From NCBI GenBank assembly GCA_963675055.2, contig CAXXJE010000002.1, forward strand, positions 1,116,001 through 1,180,000: a stretch of DNA of 64,000 bases, written 5' to 3'. Origin of the DNA: PGYT01 sp963675055 (GTDB lineage: Bacteria > Bacteroidota > Ignavibacteria > Ignavibacteriales > Melioribacteraceae). A program made the translations under genes and the position numbers. Position 1 is the stretch's first letter. Every line of letters begins with the position of its first letter. Positions 43,133 to 51,599 of the stretch are shown in pieces. The notes under the pieces are model-generated. The model saw only the letters and a list, made by a program, of their open reading frames with translations. It was not told the origin of the DNA and made no database searches.

Positions 43133-46100
43133 TTATGTTTTTGATCTTCTAATTTCGGCTTTTATAAGTTCTTCTTCGAATTCAAGCACATCAAGATATG
43201 CTATGGCTCTATGCCAAAGTTTTTTTTCATTTGGTTTAATAATATAGAAAGATGTTTCTGTAAATCCCCTGACATCCTGCTGAATATATAAGTTCTTACA
43301 GACGTTATAAATTCCAAGATCTCCAATTAAAACATTAAGATCATTTTTGTCAGTTTGGCAAACTTCCTGTTTGTTTTTCTTTTGTTTTGGTGACACTGAA
43401 TGAAAATTTATTCTAACCAGATAATCAGAATATATAATTTCAGGAATAAGTACTCGATTGATCCTTTCAAATCTAGCTTTAAAATGTCTTAAAAAGACAT
43501 CAACGTATTCAAAAATTAGTTTGCGATCATATTTATTACTATTAATCCGTAAAGGTTTCAGGTAAGCTGAATCTTGTTCTCTCAATAAAGTGGGAATTGA
43601 AATATTGATTGCATATTCTATAAGGGCTTGTTCCTTCTGGTCTAACTCATATAACTCTATAATTCTCTTTTCAATTTTCTCTTTCAAATCATAATTGGGG
43701 TACTCATCTTTTTGTATGGCAGCCATTACTAATTCGCTTAATTTGCTATCTGCAAATACTGGAAACTCAAATGATTCGCCAAAATGTAAGCGACTTCTCT
43801 CTATGCCAGCAGAAGAACTTGTGCATAATAAAAAGTAGGTGAATAAATTGGAATTGAACAATCCAGCAAGTGATGTTAAAAAAACTTTTGATTCTTTGTT
43901 TGATGTTTTGGGAATAACGGAACAAACCGTATAACTGAAACAGACCTTTTTATTTGTGTATGCAGATATCGCGTTAAAATAACTCTCTCCCTGAGTCGGT
44001 TTAAGAGTAATTCCACTTTTTAATAATAGTTTCTCTCTATCAAAGAATTTTAATTTAGGTAAATACCCAACTTTTCCACTTGTGATTTTTTTTAATTCAA
44101 GTTCTCTTTTAAAAGTTTTACTTGGATTGATAAAAAATTGTTTAATCTCTTTTTCAGGGTTAAGATATTTATAATTCAGAATTTTTACTGCATCATATTG
44201 TTTGTTCCCATCCTTTAATTTTATACCTGTATTCCACTCATAATCTAGGTCTTTAAAATATTGAGTTGCAGATTTAAACTTATTTTGATCTTTTAATTTC
44301 AAGATAAAATGAAAATCAAGTGCATTACCAAAGACAAGAACCTTCCAAAGCCAATCGAAACCTCCAAACTTTTGAATGAAATATTCCTGTTTTATATTTT
44401 TAACATCATGCTTTTCTATAACTATTGTTCTGTATTCAAGAAAAAATCTATTAGGTTTAACCGTAATATGCTGAATTATATTGGATTGCGTTGATTCTTC
44501 TTTCTTTGATGGTTTAAATGTGATTATTGCGGCTGGTTGCCTCGCATTATCAAAAATATGATTTCCACCCCTGATCTTATTATTTACTGCAGATAATTCA
44601 ACTACTTGCTTAATATGAAATTTTTGTAAAAAGTAATTTCTAAAATTTCTATTAGGCTTACTGGCATTATATAGCACTTTACTAGATATAATAAAGGAAC
44701 ACAATGGTATATCTGTATCGCTTGAAAAATCACTTGTTCGAATTAAAAATGCTTGACAAATATCATTGTCCCCGATTTGAAGGGGTAAACTTTCTATATT
44801 GTCTTTCTTTTCATGCTCATTTCTTCTTTCAATATAATTTAAATATTTAGATCTTGTTACGACACCCCAAGGGGTATTACCGATAATGAAATTGAGCTTA
44901 CTAATTTTGTTATTAAATAAATGTCCAGTATTGAAAAAATCTGCCTCAATACCTCCAAAGAAATTTTCGTTCTTGAGTTTTTGGAATCTAAAGTTTTCGA
45001 TTTCAGGAGGCTTTTTGTAATCTAATAATGTTATATATAAAGAAAATATGGATATATCGATTGCATCCGGATCTATATCAATTCCAAAAATATTGGATTT
45101 AATAAGCTCCCAAAGGCGAGTATCAAGTATTTTTTCATCCTTTGTAATTGATATTTCCTTTTCGATAATTTTTCTCAATGTTTCGACTAGAAAAATGCCC
45201 GAGCCACATGCCGGATCTAATACTTTACAATCAGAATTGGTTTTAAGTGAATTTTCAAGAAAAGGACTAACCGTTTGTGACAAAATAAAATCTACTATAT
45301 ATGATGGCGTATAATATGCTTTAATTTCTTTTTGTTTAGATAGTTCTATGTTCTCATTTTCTTTAGTATCTCCAATGAAATTTTCATAGATACTACTAAT
45401 CAATTCCACAGGGATGATCTCAAAATCGTATAAATCAAAAAGTGAAGGTTGGACATAGTATCGTTCTTCGTACTTGCCCCCAGTTTGAAAGAATTTTGAA
45501 CACGAGAAGAGATCGTATAGAACCTCTAAATGACAGTCCTCTACCAAATCTTGTTCATTGTAGCCTGTTTCAACAAGAGGAAAAACATCTCCGTCATATT
45601 TTTTATTTAGATATTTGAAAAAACTATAGAGGGAAGATTTTTTTAAAATCAGTTTTCTAAATTCTGACTTTCGTTCTTGTTTTGTTTCTCCTTTAATGAA
45701 GTTTTGATCACTGAATGTTACTCCCCTATCAATGAAGTAACTAATGAATAATAATCTACCAATTAATCGATTTGCCGCTTTAGGAAGGAGTTTTAATCCA
45801 TCATTTGCTATTAAAATGCGCCGAGCGTCAGTAATATTTTCCATTAAGTATCTATCAATTAATTTACCTTCTTTCTGTTTTAAATTGGTTTTGTATTGTT
45901 GAAGGGTTGTACCCATTAATTGATTTATAAATGATAATTCAGAGAATTTGCTTGGTTCTTCAGCTGATTTTATCCAAATAAGCTCCTTTTTTTGGGGTAA
46001 TGCGAATTTATCGCCATGGTATAAATCAAGTGTAGATTTTCTATTGATAAATACTGCTTGTGCCAGACCAAAGTTGATTATCTGATTATTGAGTGCAATT

Positions 46101-46348
46101 TCTTCTTCCTTGCTTGGGTTATCAAAAAAAAGAATAAATGACTGGTTTATTGGCTTAGGGTGAGATGAATCTTCATTTACAACATTATTATAAATACAAT
46201 AAAATGCGTCAGGTTTTATGATATCTCTTAATATTCGACTAATTCTATAAGGAAACTTATGAAACCATGAATCAGCTTCAGTCAAATAGAATAATCCATT
46301 ATTCCTGTTAAAACCTAATTTTTCATATAATTGAGTTAATCTATTCAT
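43133..46348 (-). CDS. Eco57I-type N6-adenine DNA methyltransferase (type II RM / IIG-like)
   Basis: 1071 residues. Motif I is L-D-P-A-C-G-S-G near residue 377 (AdoMet binding) and motif IV is I-I-G-N-T-P-W-G near 487, the catalytic N-P-P-W-type site of adenine-N6 enzymes. The N-terminal 300 residues contain 'FSELSFINQLMGTTLQQYKT', common in large Eco57I-like methylases, and the C-terminal third is the target-recognition region. It modifies DNA to mark self. Whether it also cleaves (type IIG) or relies on the nuclease-like gene just downstream is unclear. Both are on the island and may defend it or the host against phages. Confidence 0.85.
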   Translation of the reverse strand: MNRLTQLYEKLGFNRNNGLFYLTEADSWFHKFPYRISRILRDIIKPDAFYCIYNNVVNEDSSHPKPINQSFILFFDNPSKEEEIALNNQIINFGLAQAVFINRKSTLDLYHGDKFALPQKKELIWIKSAEEPSKFSELSFINQLMGTTLQQYKTNLKQKEGKLIDRYLMENITDARRILIANDGLKLLPKAANRLIGRLLFISYFIDRGVTFSDQNFIKGETKQERKSEFRKLILKKSSLYSFFKYLNKKYDGDVFPLVETGYNEQDLVEDCHLEVLYDLFSCSKFFQTGGKYEERYYVQPSLFDLYDFEIIPVELISSIYENFIGDTKENENIELSKQKEIKAYYTPSYIVDFILSQTVSPFLENSLKTNSDCKVLDPACGSGIFLVETLRKIIEKEISITKDEKILDTRLWELIKSNIFGIDIDPDAIDISIFSLYITLLDYKKPPEIENFRFQKLKNENFFGGIEADFFNTGHLFNNKISKLNFIIGNTPWGVVTRSKYLNYIERRNEHEKKDNIESLPLQIGDNDICQAFLIRTSDFSSDTDIPLCSFIISSKVLYNASKPNRNFRNYFLQKFHIKQVVELSAVNNKIRGGNHIFDNARQPAAIITFKPSKKEESTQSNIIQHITVKPNRFFLEYRTIVIEKHDVKNIKQEYFIQKFGGFDWLWKVLVFGNALDFHFILKLKDQNKFKSATQYFKDLDYEWNTGIKLKDGNKQYDAVKILNYKYLNPEKEIKQFFINPSKTFKRELELKKITSGKVGYLPKLKFFDREKLLLKSGITLKPTQGESYFNAISAYTNKKVCFSYTVCSVIPKTSNKESKVFLTSLAGLFNSNLFTYFLLCTSSSAGIERSRLHFGESFEFPVFADSKLSELVMAAIQKDEYPNYDLKEKIEKRIIELYELDQKEQALIEYAINISIPTLLREQDSAYLKPLRINSNKYDRKLIFEYVDVFLRHFKARFERINRVLIPEIIYSDYLVRINFHSVSPKQKKNKQEVCQTDKNDLNVLIGDLGIYNVCKNLYIQQDVRGFTETSFYIIKPNEKKLWHRAIAYLDVLEFEEELIKAEIRRSKT

Positions 46349-46928
46349 TTTTATCTACGCAATTCACAATGTATTTAAAAAGTGCTAAAGTTTAAAAATA
46401 CATAATTCCTTGCACAACAATTCATATATTGTACCGGTTATTATATTTAAACGCGCTATTTAACTATCGCAAATGGTAATTAATATTCGTATTTATTTTA
46501 ATGATCGAAATCAATTGAACTCTGTTTACTAGCTAAACAATTTAAGTCACTCTAAACATTTTAAAGAAAAGCGCAGTTTATCATCATTTCCCAAAATTTT
46601 CCTTTATCTATCTACCGCAGTTTTAATTACTGTTAAAAATAGCTTTATGATAACTTCAACAACGCTATCAACAAAAACTTGATAATTCATAGTGGTTACT
46701 CATTGAATATATGACAAAATATTTTTAATTTCTCTTTTGCCAATCTACTTCCTCCAGAAGCGGGACGACATGTAACTATTTGTGGAGCGATTAAAAAATG
46801 TTTTATGAGAATAATGTATGAAAAGTAAGATAAATCCACTTCCATTTTGATTAGTCTTATTAGTAACTCAGTATACAAATAAAACAACGGAAGAAAAACT
46901 TTAATATTAAAATAATCATAATTGTCCT
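46349..46928. other. Divergent intergenic region
   Basis: About 580 AT-rich bases between the methylase (minus) and the membrane protein (plus). Only promoters are expected; I see no gene, hairpin or repeat that I can defend. Confidence 0.45.
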
Positions 46929-48572
46929 ATGGGTAGAAAAAGTAGAGCTAAAAAATTGAGATCATTATCCAACAAATCCCGATCCAATACTAAAAAAATG
47001 AATTTAGCAAGTAATCGACGATTAATTAAACGCATCGTAATTACTTGTGCAATAACAATATTCTGCTTTGTCACTGCCTATCTAGGTTATTCCTATCTGC
47101 AAACAACTATACCTATTTCGTTCAGTGCTCAACTTTCGAATACCGGGGATGCGAGTTTTAGTTATGGTACAAAACAAAGTGATACATATAGCCCTGCCTG
47201 TGGATGTATGGCTGATAAGTCAGAGCGTTGGCGTGGTATTACATTTTCATCGCGACATTTTAGGCTTTCAAATACTACTAATGCAAGGCAAACCGCATTT
47301 TGGATTTCAGCTAGTGAGCCAGGCACACTACAATGGTATCCGGGTATTTTTCGTCCTCAGATTAAAGTATTACGCCTTTTGGTGAGAAACGATACTGAAC
47401 CCAAAATTTCTGAATTAATAAAAGGTAAAGGCTCTGGTATCAGGTTGGTTGATCAATTAGTATTTGAGCAGGATGAGGTCGAAGCAATTGTTTCAAATAA
47501 CCCAATCGAGATAAGATTATTAGGAAGTAATCCTGTTGTCGCATATTTACCGGTGGAATTTTCAACTATTACACTTTCACAACCAGAAACCACTTTTAAA
47601 ACTGAATGGAATCACACAACTATTCGTGAGAGCTATGAAAATTCATCGAAATTTGTGGATTTGTACAAAGACACTTTAGCTGCAACCGATTTAGCATATC
47701 CAATGATTGATATGATAGGCACTTCTGTTATCATTTCAGATGATCCACATGCGGTTTTTGTATCAGCTTCAAAAACGTCTTATCCAATTCCAAATTCAGA
47801 TTCTGGTTGGCATGGATTATTTGTCCTTACTGTAGAGAGTCCATTTAGTACTAGAATTACCATGATGCCATTAGGTAGAGATTTTATCGGGGAGATAAAT
47901 GATAAATCAAATAAACCGGATTTTCAGAATTTTTCAAGTCCAAATCTTCCATTTCGTCCTCTTGAACCAGATGAGGTGCTATGTAGTGTTGGAGGCGATT
48001 TAGTGTCACTTCCTACAGGTTTGGAAGAAAGGGGTGATGGTTTAGTTGAGATAACTATTTTAGAGCATTTATCTTCGAGTGAGTATTATAAAATGAGAGA
48101 TAAATTGAAAGAGAATGATAAAGTAGATGGACGGATGCGAAGTAGAGTAGCAGAGCTTGATAATTTGGTAATGGAATTTCGTTATCCGGCACTTCCCCCT
48201 ATTGATGGATTTAATATTTTCGGATTATTGAAAGAGCTAACCATTCATGTTGAAAATGGTTCGATCATGGTTGGTGCGTCAAGTTTCCTAATCAATGCAC
48301 CCAGCATTTTGGAATTACGTAATATTAAAGCATATACATCGAAGGGCAACGTTATACCTATTCCACTCCTTGTAAACACAAAAGAGCAGTCTTTAAAATT
48401 TGGTATGAAAGCAACAAGCGAACTATTTATTAATTCTGAACCAATAGTAATACGCGCTGATCAATTAAGGCTAATAATTAAAATCATTTCTTTCGGATCA
48501 TTACTTATTGGCACCTTAACTGGGCTACTAACAATTTTTTCTGGAATAAAAAAAAATAGTAAATCTTTTTAA
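46929..48572 (+). CDS. Large membrane-anchored protein of unknown function
   Basis: 547 residues. A very basic N-terminal tail (M-G-R-K-S-R-A-K-K, then more Lys/Arg) precedes a membrane helix at about residues 35-58. A long beta-rich domain follows, apparently on the far side of the membrane. Near residues 95-100 it has a C-x-C motif. A second hydrophobic helix near 520-540 ends with a short basic tail. So both ends are cytoplasmic and the bulk is periplasmic. I do not recognise the family. It stands alone between the methylase pair and the dprA operon, in what looks like a defence neighbourhood. Confidence 0.55.
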   Translation: MGRKSRAKKLRSLSNKSRSNTKKMNLASNRRLIKRIVITCAITIFCFVTAYLGYSYLQTTIPISFSAQLSNTGDASFSYGTKQSDTYSPACGCMADKSERWRGITFSSRHFRLSNTTNARQTAFWISASEPGTLQWYPGIFRPQIKVLRLLVRNDTEPKISELIKGKGSGIRLVDQLVFEQDEVEAIVSNNPIEIRLLGSNPVVAYLPVEFSTITLSQPETTFKTEWNHTTIRESYENSSKFVDLYKDTLAATDLAYPMIDMIGTSVIISDDPHAVFVSASKTSYPIPNSDSGWHGLFVLTVESPFSTRITMMPLGRDFIGEINDKSNKPDFQNFSSPNLPFRPLEPDEVLCSVGGDLVSLPTGLEERGDGLVEITILEHLSSSEYYKMRDKLKENDKVDGRMRSRVAELDNLVMEFRYPALPPIDGFNIFGLLKELTIHVENGSIMVGASSFLINAPSILELRNIKAYTSKGNVIPIPLLVNTKEQSLKFGMKATSELFINSEPIVIRADQLRLIIKIISFGSLLIGTLTGLLTIFSGIKKNSKSF

Positions 48573-49056
48573 CGACTGGCGCATTGAAGTATAATGATAT
48601 ATGCGGGATGACAAAAAACATATGCCTCAATCAGGCGGAAGTTATAACTGGGCAAACTTTAATGTTTAGTTAGTCTAATTTTTCGGTGTTCTAGAATAAC
48701 TAATTTTATCGCCGCAATGATTTCATGATAAATTCAACTTGCTAATAAAAATCTAGTACTGGCTTATTTGTATAATCGTTTTGAAGATTAGTTGTCGGCA
48801 ACATTCTTTGATGTATTATATTAATAATTATCAAAGATGGTTTTCGTGGATAAGTGATGCGATAGACACTGTAATTAGAATCACCTAATGTTCTAATATC
48901 ATTCGCATTTGGTAAGGCTAAACCAATGGGTTTTGGATAAAAAGTTCACTTGCTCAGTCAAATGATTTAATAAAATCATAACGAATGTCGAAAGTTATGA
49001 TGGAATTTAATGTGTTATTCTAGTAGCCCATTGCGAGTATTAGTACAAACCCAAAC

Positions 49057-49190
49057 CCGTTGCTTAGGAAATGGGTCCCCTTTAGAAACCCCGACCCTGG
49101 GTACACGAACTCGTTTTCATAATTTAGTACCAGGCTTCGAGAAATCGGACCCCTCTACTTATTTAAGTACCTAAGCCAGATAGAAAACGG
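49057..49190. ncRNA. Candidate structured RNA (nested stems) upstream/downstream of the dprA operon
   Basis: Reading the plus strand, four pairs nest in order: CCGTT (49057-49061) with AACGG (49186-49190); GCTTAGG (49062-49068) with CCTAAGC (49170-49176); GGGTCC (49073-49078) with GGACCC (49147-49152); CCTGGGTAC (49096-49104) with GTACCAGG (49127-49134) with one bulge. The element is GC-richer than its surroundings. About 26 base pairs in one nested rod is unlikely by chance. The strand cannot be told from structure alone. It could be an ncRNA, the end of the dprA-operon mRNA, or a structured repeat. Confidence 0.5.
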
Positions 49191-49323
49191 CTTTATAATT
49201 ATTTTTTGAAAAATTATTTTTGTCTGCATTAAGCCACTTGTATTTTTTCTCAATTGATAAACCTACACTGAGGAATCCTATTAATCAGCATGAGACATTA
49301 GTTAGTAAGTCTATATATTAAGA

Positions 49324-49344
49324 AGCCCCTCAGGATGAGGGGCT
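49324..49344. terminator. Terminator hairpin after the dprA-HAD-PRTase operon
   Basis: AGCCCCTCA-GGA-TGAGGGGCT, a perfect 9-bp stem. It lies about 90 bases past the phosphoribosyltransferase stop; on the minus strand TTCTT follows. It may also stop transcripts crossing from the left. Confidence 0.7.
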
Positions 49345-49434
49345 GTCAATCTTTGGGGAGTCATCGATAGGGGAGCTATCAATTGACTTTTGAATGTAAG
49401 AGAATTCCGTAATTTGTTCAACAATAAAAATATT

Positions 49435-49965
49435 TTATGATTCAGTCTTACCAAGAGCAAAACACTGTACTTTTTTAGCCCCTGCATCTAGTAATAATTG
49501 TTTACATGCATGCATAGAAGAGCCTGTTGTTGTTACATCATCAAGTAAAAATACATGCTGATCATTAACTATTTCAGAATGAATTACTTTTATTGAGCTA
49601 AGATGCTTCTCAATACTCCTTTCTCCTCCCAGATGAGAAGGAGGGACGGTTTTGAATCTCCTTAGACAGTTAGTCCCATCTGAAAGAGTATCTTTCAACT
49701 TGATTACAGTTCTTGCTAAAAATGCAATTCCATTATTATTCGGACCTTTCTTTGATGGAGGGACAGTACAAACAACGAACTCTCGGTTTGAAAGCTTTTT
49801 GAGCAATTTCTGAGCAAAAAAATCTAAGCCTGGGTTACGTTTATCTTTGACATCTAAGATTTTTCCACTGAAGGGATTAAATCTCGAGTTCGAGTTGCGT
49901 CGATAGGGGTGATAAGTGCCAAAGGTTATTATGTTATTATAATCATCACCATTTTTTAGAATCAT
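49435..49965 (-). CDS. Phosphoribosyltransferase (ComFC-like), third gene of the dprA operon
   Basis: 176 residues. The PRPP-binding loop is V-F-L-L-D-D-V-T-T-T-G-S-S near residue 135, the signature of type I phosphoribosyltransferases. The N-terminal zinc-ribbon half of ComFC is missing; instead it starts with a short N-region. It overlaps the HAD gene by four bases (ATGA). In the ShosTA anti-phage toxin-antitoxin system a phosphoribosyltransferase-type toxin is paired with a DprA-like antitoxin, as recalled from literature, which makes this the likely toxic partner. The assignment is by gene content, not by sequence comparison. Confidence 0.82.
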   Translation of the reverse strand: MILKNGDDYNNIITFGTYHPYRRNSNSRFNPFSGKILDVKDKRNPGLDFFAQKLLKKLSNREFVVCTVPPSKKGPNNNGIAFLARTVIKLKDTLSDGTNCLRRFKTVPPSHLGGERSIEKHLSSIKVIHSEIVNDQHVFLLDDVTTTGSSMHACKQLLLDAGAKKVQCFALGKTES

Positions 49966-50474
49966 TCAGTACCCCAATGTTTAAGAAAATTAAGTAATTC
50001 TTTTGGATTACGAAAAACATAGTCAGGACCTGCACTTAACAACAATTGCTCTTCGTCAGAATCCCATAGACATGCCCCCGATAAAACTTTCGAATCATTA
50101 GATGCTATGATATCAATTGCACGATCACCCACAGACAGCGTATTCTTCGGTTTAGTACCAAGCTTAGTTAAAGCAAATAGCATTGGTTCTGGATCAGGCT
50201 TTCTCTTAACAGTATCATGATATGCTACAATCACATCTGTGTTAATATTGAAGTGATTTATTATTTTCTTCGCGTATACAGAGGGACTTGTAGTTACAAT
50301 AGCAATCTTGATGTTTTCTTTATTAAGAAATGATAATATTTCTTGGATGTGAGGATACAGTTTTAGAGTTGGAATCAGTTGATAAACCTTTGACCATTGT
50401 CGTGTATCTCTAAATTTTTTAACTCGTTTAGAGTCAACCAGGGTCTGATCTAGATCAAAAATTATAGCCTTCAT
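49962..50474 (-). CDS. HAD-superfamily hydrolase, middle gene of the dprA operon
   Basis: 170 residues with all HAD motifs: D-L-D-Q-T at residue 7 (motif I), T-T-S (motif II), the lysine in K-R-K-P-D-P (motif III) and G-D-R-A-I-D (motif IV). It resembles the phosphoglycolate phosphatase-like subgroup and may dephosphorylate a nucleotide or sugar phosphate. It overlaps the dprA-like gene by four bases (ATGA) and the phosphoribosyltransferase gene by four, so all three are translated in a fixed ratio. The HAD and phosphoribosyltransferase parts are separate genes here. Confidence 0.85.
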   Translation of the reverse strand: MKAIIFDLDQTLVDSKRVKKFRDTRQWSKVYQLIPTLKLYPHIQEILSFLNKENIKIAIVTTSPSVYAKKIINHFNINTDVIVAYHDTVKRKPDPEPMLFALTKLGTKPKNTLSVGDRAIDIIASNDSKVLSGACLWDSDEEQLLLSAGPDYVFRNPKELLNFLKHWGTE

Positions 50475-51430
50475 CTAAAAATTTCTCCTTGACCATTATC
50501 GTTGAAGAGAGTATCAGATTCTACAACGATTTCACCTCTCAATTGTTTAATAAATAGATTAATTTCTTCCGAACTTGACAGAGGTATTCCACCATTTTTA
50601 ATTATTGACAAATTCCCAAGGAATTTTCTGTGCTGTCTCCAAGAATCACTATGACTATTTAGTGCAGCCACTAGTCTATTTTGCTTTCTAGCAAAACTAA
50701 CAGTATGCATGGTTCCCCCTTTTATATCAGTCTCAATTACGACAACACCATTTGATAATCCGCTTTGTATTCTATCACGCTCAATGAAAAAATTTGGACG
50801 AGATTTTGTCCCAACCGGATATTCTGAGATCAAACAGCCATTATTATCTAAAATACTTTCAGCAAGGGAGGTATTAATTTTGGGATATATCTTTTCAAGT
50901 CCATGTGCTAATACGGCAATGGTTACTCCTTTTGCATCAATACAACCAAGATGAGCAACGGTATCACATCCTTTCGCTAAGCCACTGATTATACAGATTT
51001 CGTTTTCTGCAAAAACTTGAGATAATCTTCTCCCAACTTTTAGCCCATATTCCGATGGTTCTCGTGTTCCAATTACAGCTAAGTTGTAAGAAGCTTGTAA
51101 TGCTTCCATATTCCCTTTACAATACAGTATAGTTGGAGGATCACTAATTTGTTTAAGTAAATGTGGATAATTGTCATCATTTAATCCAACTATTGAAATA
51201 CCATGATTTTCACTAGCTTCGATTATCTTTTCCGCTTTGTGTTTTGCATCTTCTAACTCAGAAATTAAGGGTATTGTTATTCTTTTATTCTTAATATTCG
51301 CATCTATTAAAAGATCACGTAATTCTGGTATAGGTAATTGCGAAATGTTGTAATTATTGTTAATAAACAGTACTGATTTAATTCCAAATCCTTTTATGTT
51401 TTGGAGTGTGAGAATATCTATGATTTTCAT
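50471..51430 (-). CDS. DprA/Smf-like protein (ShosA-like), first gene of the operon
   Basis: 319 residues from the ATG at 51430; an AAAGG site supports it over an upstream TTG. A helix-hairpin-helix-like start (I-K-G-F-G-I-K) precedes a Rossmann-type DprA domain: A-V-I-G-T-R-E-P-S-E-Y-G, S-G-L-A-K-G-C-D-T-V-A-H, and E-R-D-R-I-Q-S-G-L-S. Where competence DprA has S-G-S-L-I-T-A, this has G-G-T-M-H-T. Classic DprA loads RecA on incoming DNA; a DprA-like protein next to a phosphoribosyltransferase is the layout of ShosTA, where it is the antitoxin. No competence gene is near, so the defence reading is favoured. Confidence 0.85.
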   Translation of the reverse strand: MKIIDILTLQNIKGFGIKSVLFINNNYNISQLPIPELRDLLIDANIKNKRITIPLISELEDAKHKAEKIIEASENHGISIVGLNDDNYPHLLKQISDPPTILYCKGNMEALQASYNLAVIGTREPSEYGLKVGRRLSQVFAENEICIISGLAKGCDTVAHLGCIDAKGVTIAVLAHGLEKIYPKINTSLAESILDNNGCLISEYPVGTKSRPNFFIERDRIQSGLSNGVVVIETDIKGGTMHTVSFARKQNRLVAALNSHSDSWRQHRKFLGNLSIIKNGGIPLSSSEEINLFIKQLRGEIVVESDTLFNDNGQGEIFR

Positions 51431-51599
51431 TAAAAATACCTTTCCGATTGCCAATAAAAATTTGGTTTTACGACTTTATATCGGATTTATTGGAGTGACA
51501 AGTCTTTTCTATTGTGCTAAATAAAATACTGATCTGATAAATTATTCTCAATTGTTTAGTTATACTATTTAGAAAAGGGGAGTCAACATCCCCTTATTA

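Larger units (their letters stand above)
48573..49434. other. 860-base gene-free stretch with a structured element
   Basis: No gene. The left two-thirds are plain AT-rich sequence. At 49057-49190 there is a nested set of inverted repeats (listed separately) and at 49324-49344 a terminator. Confidence 0.55.
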
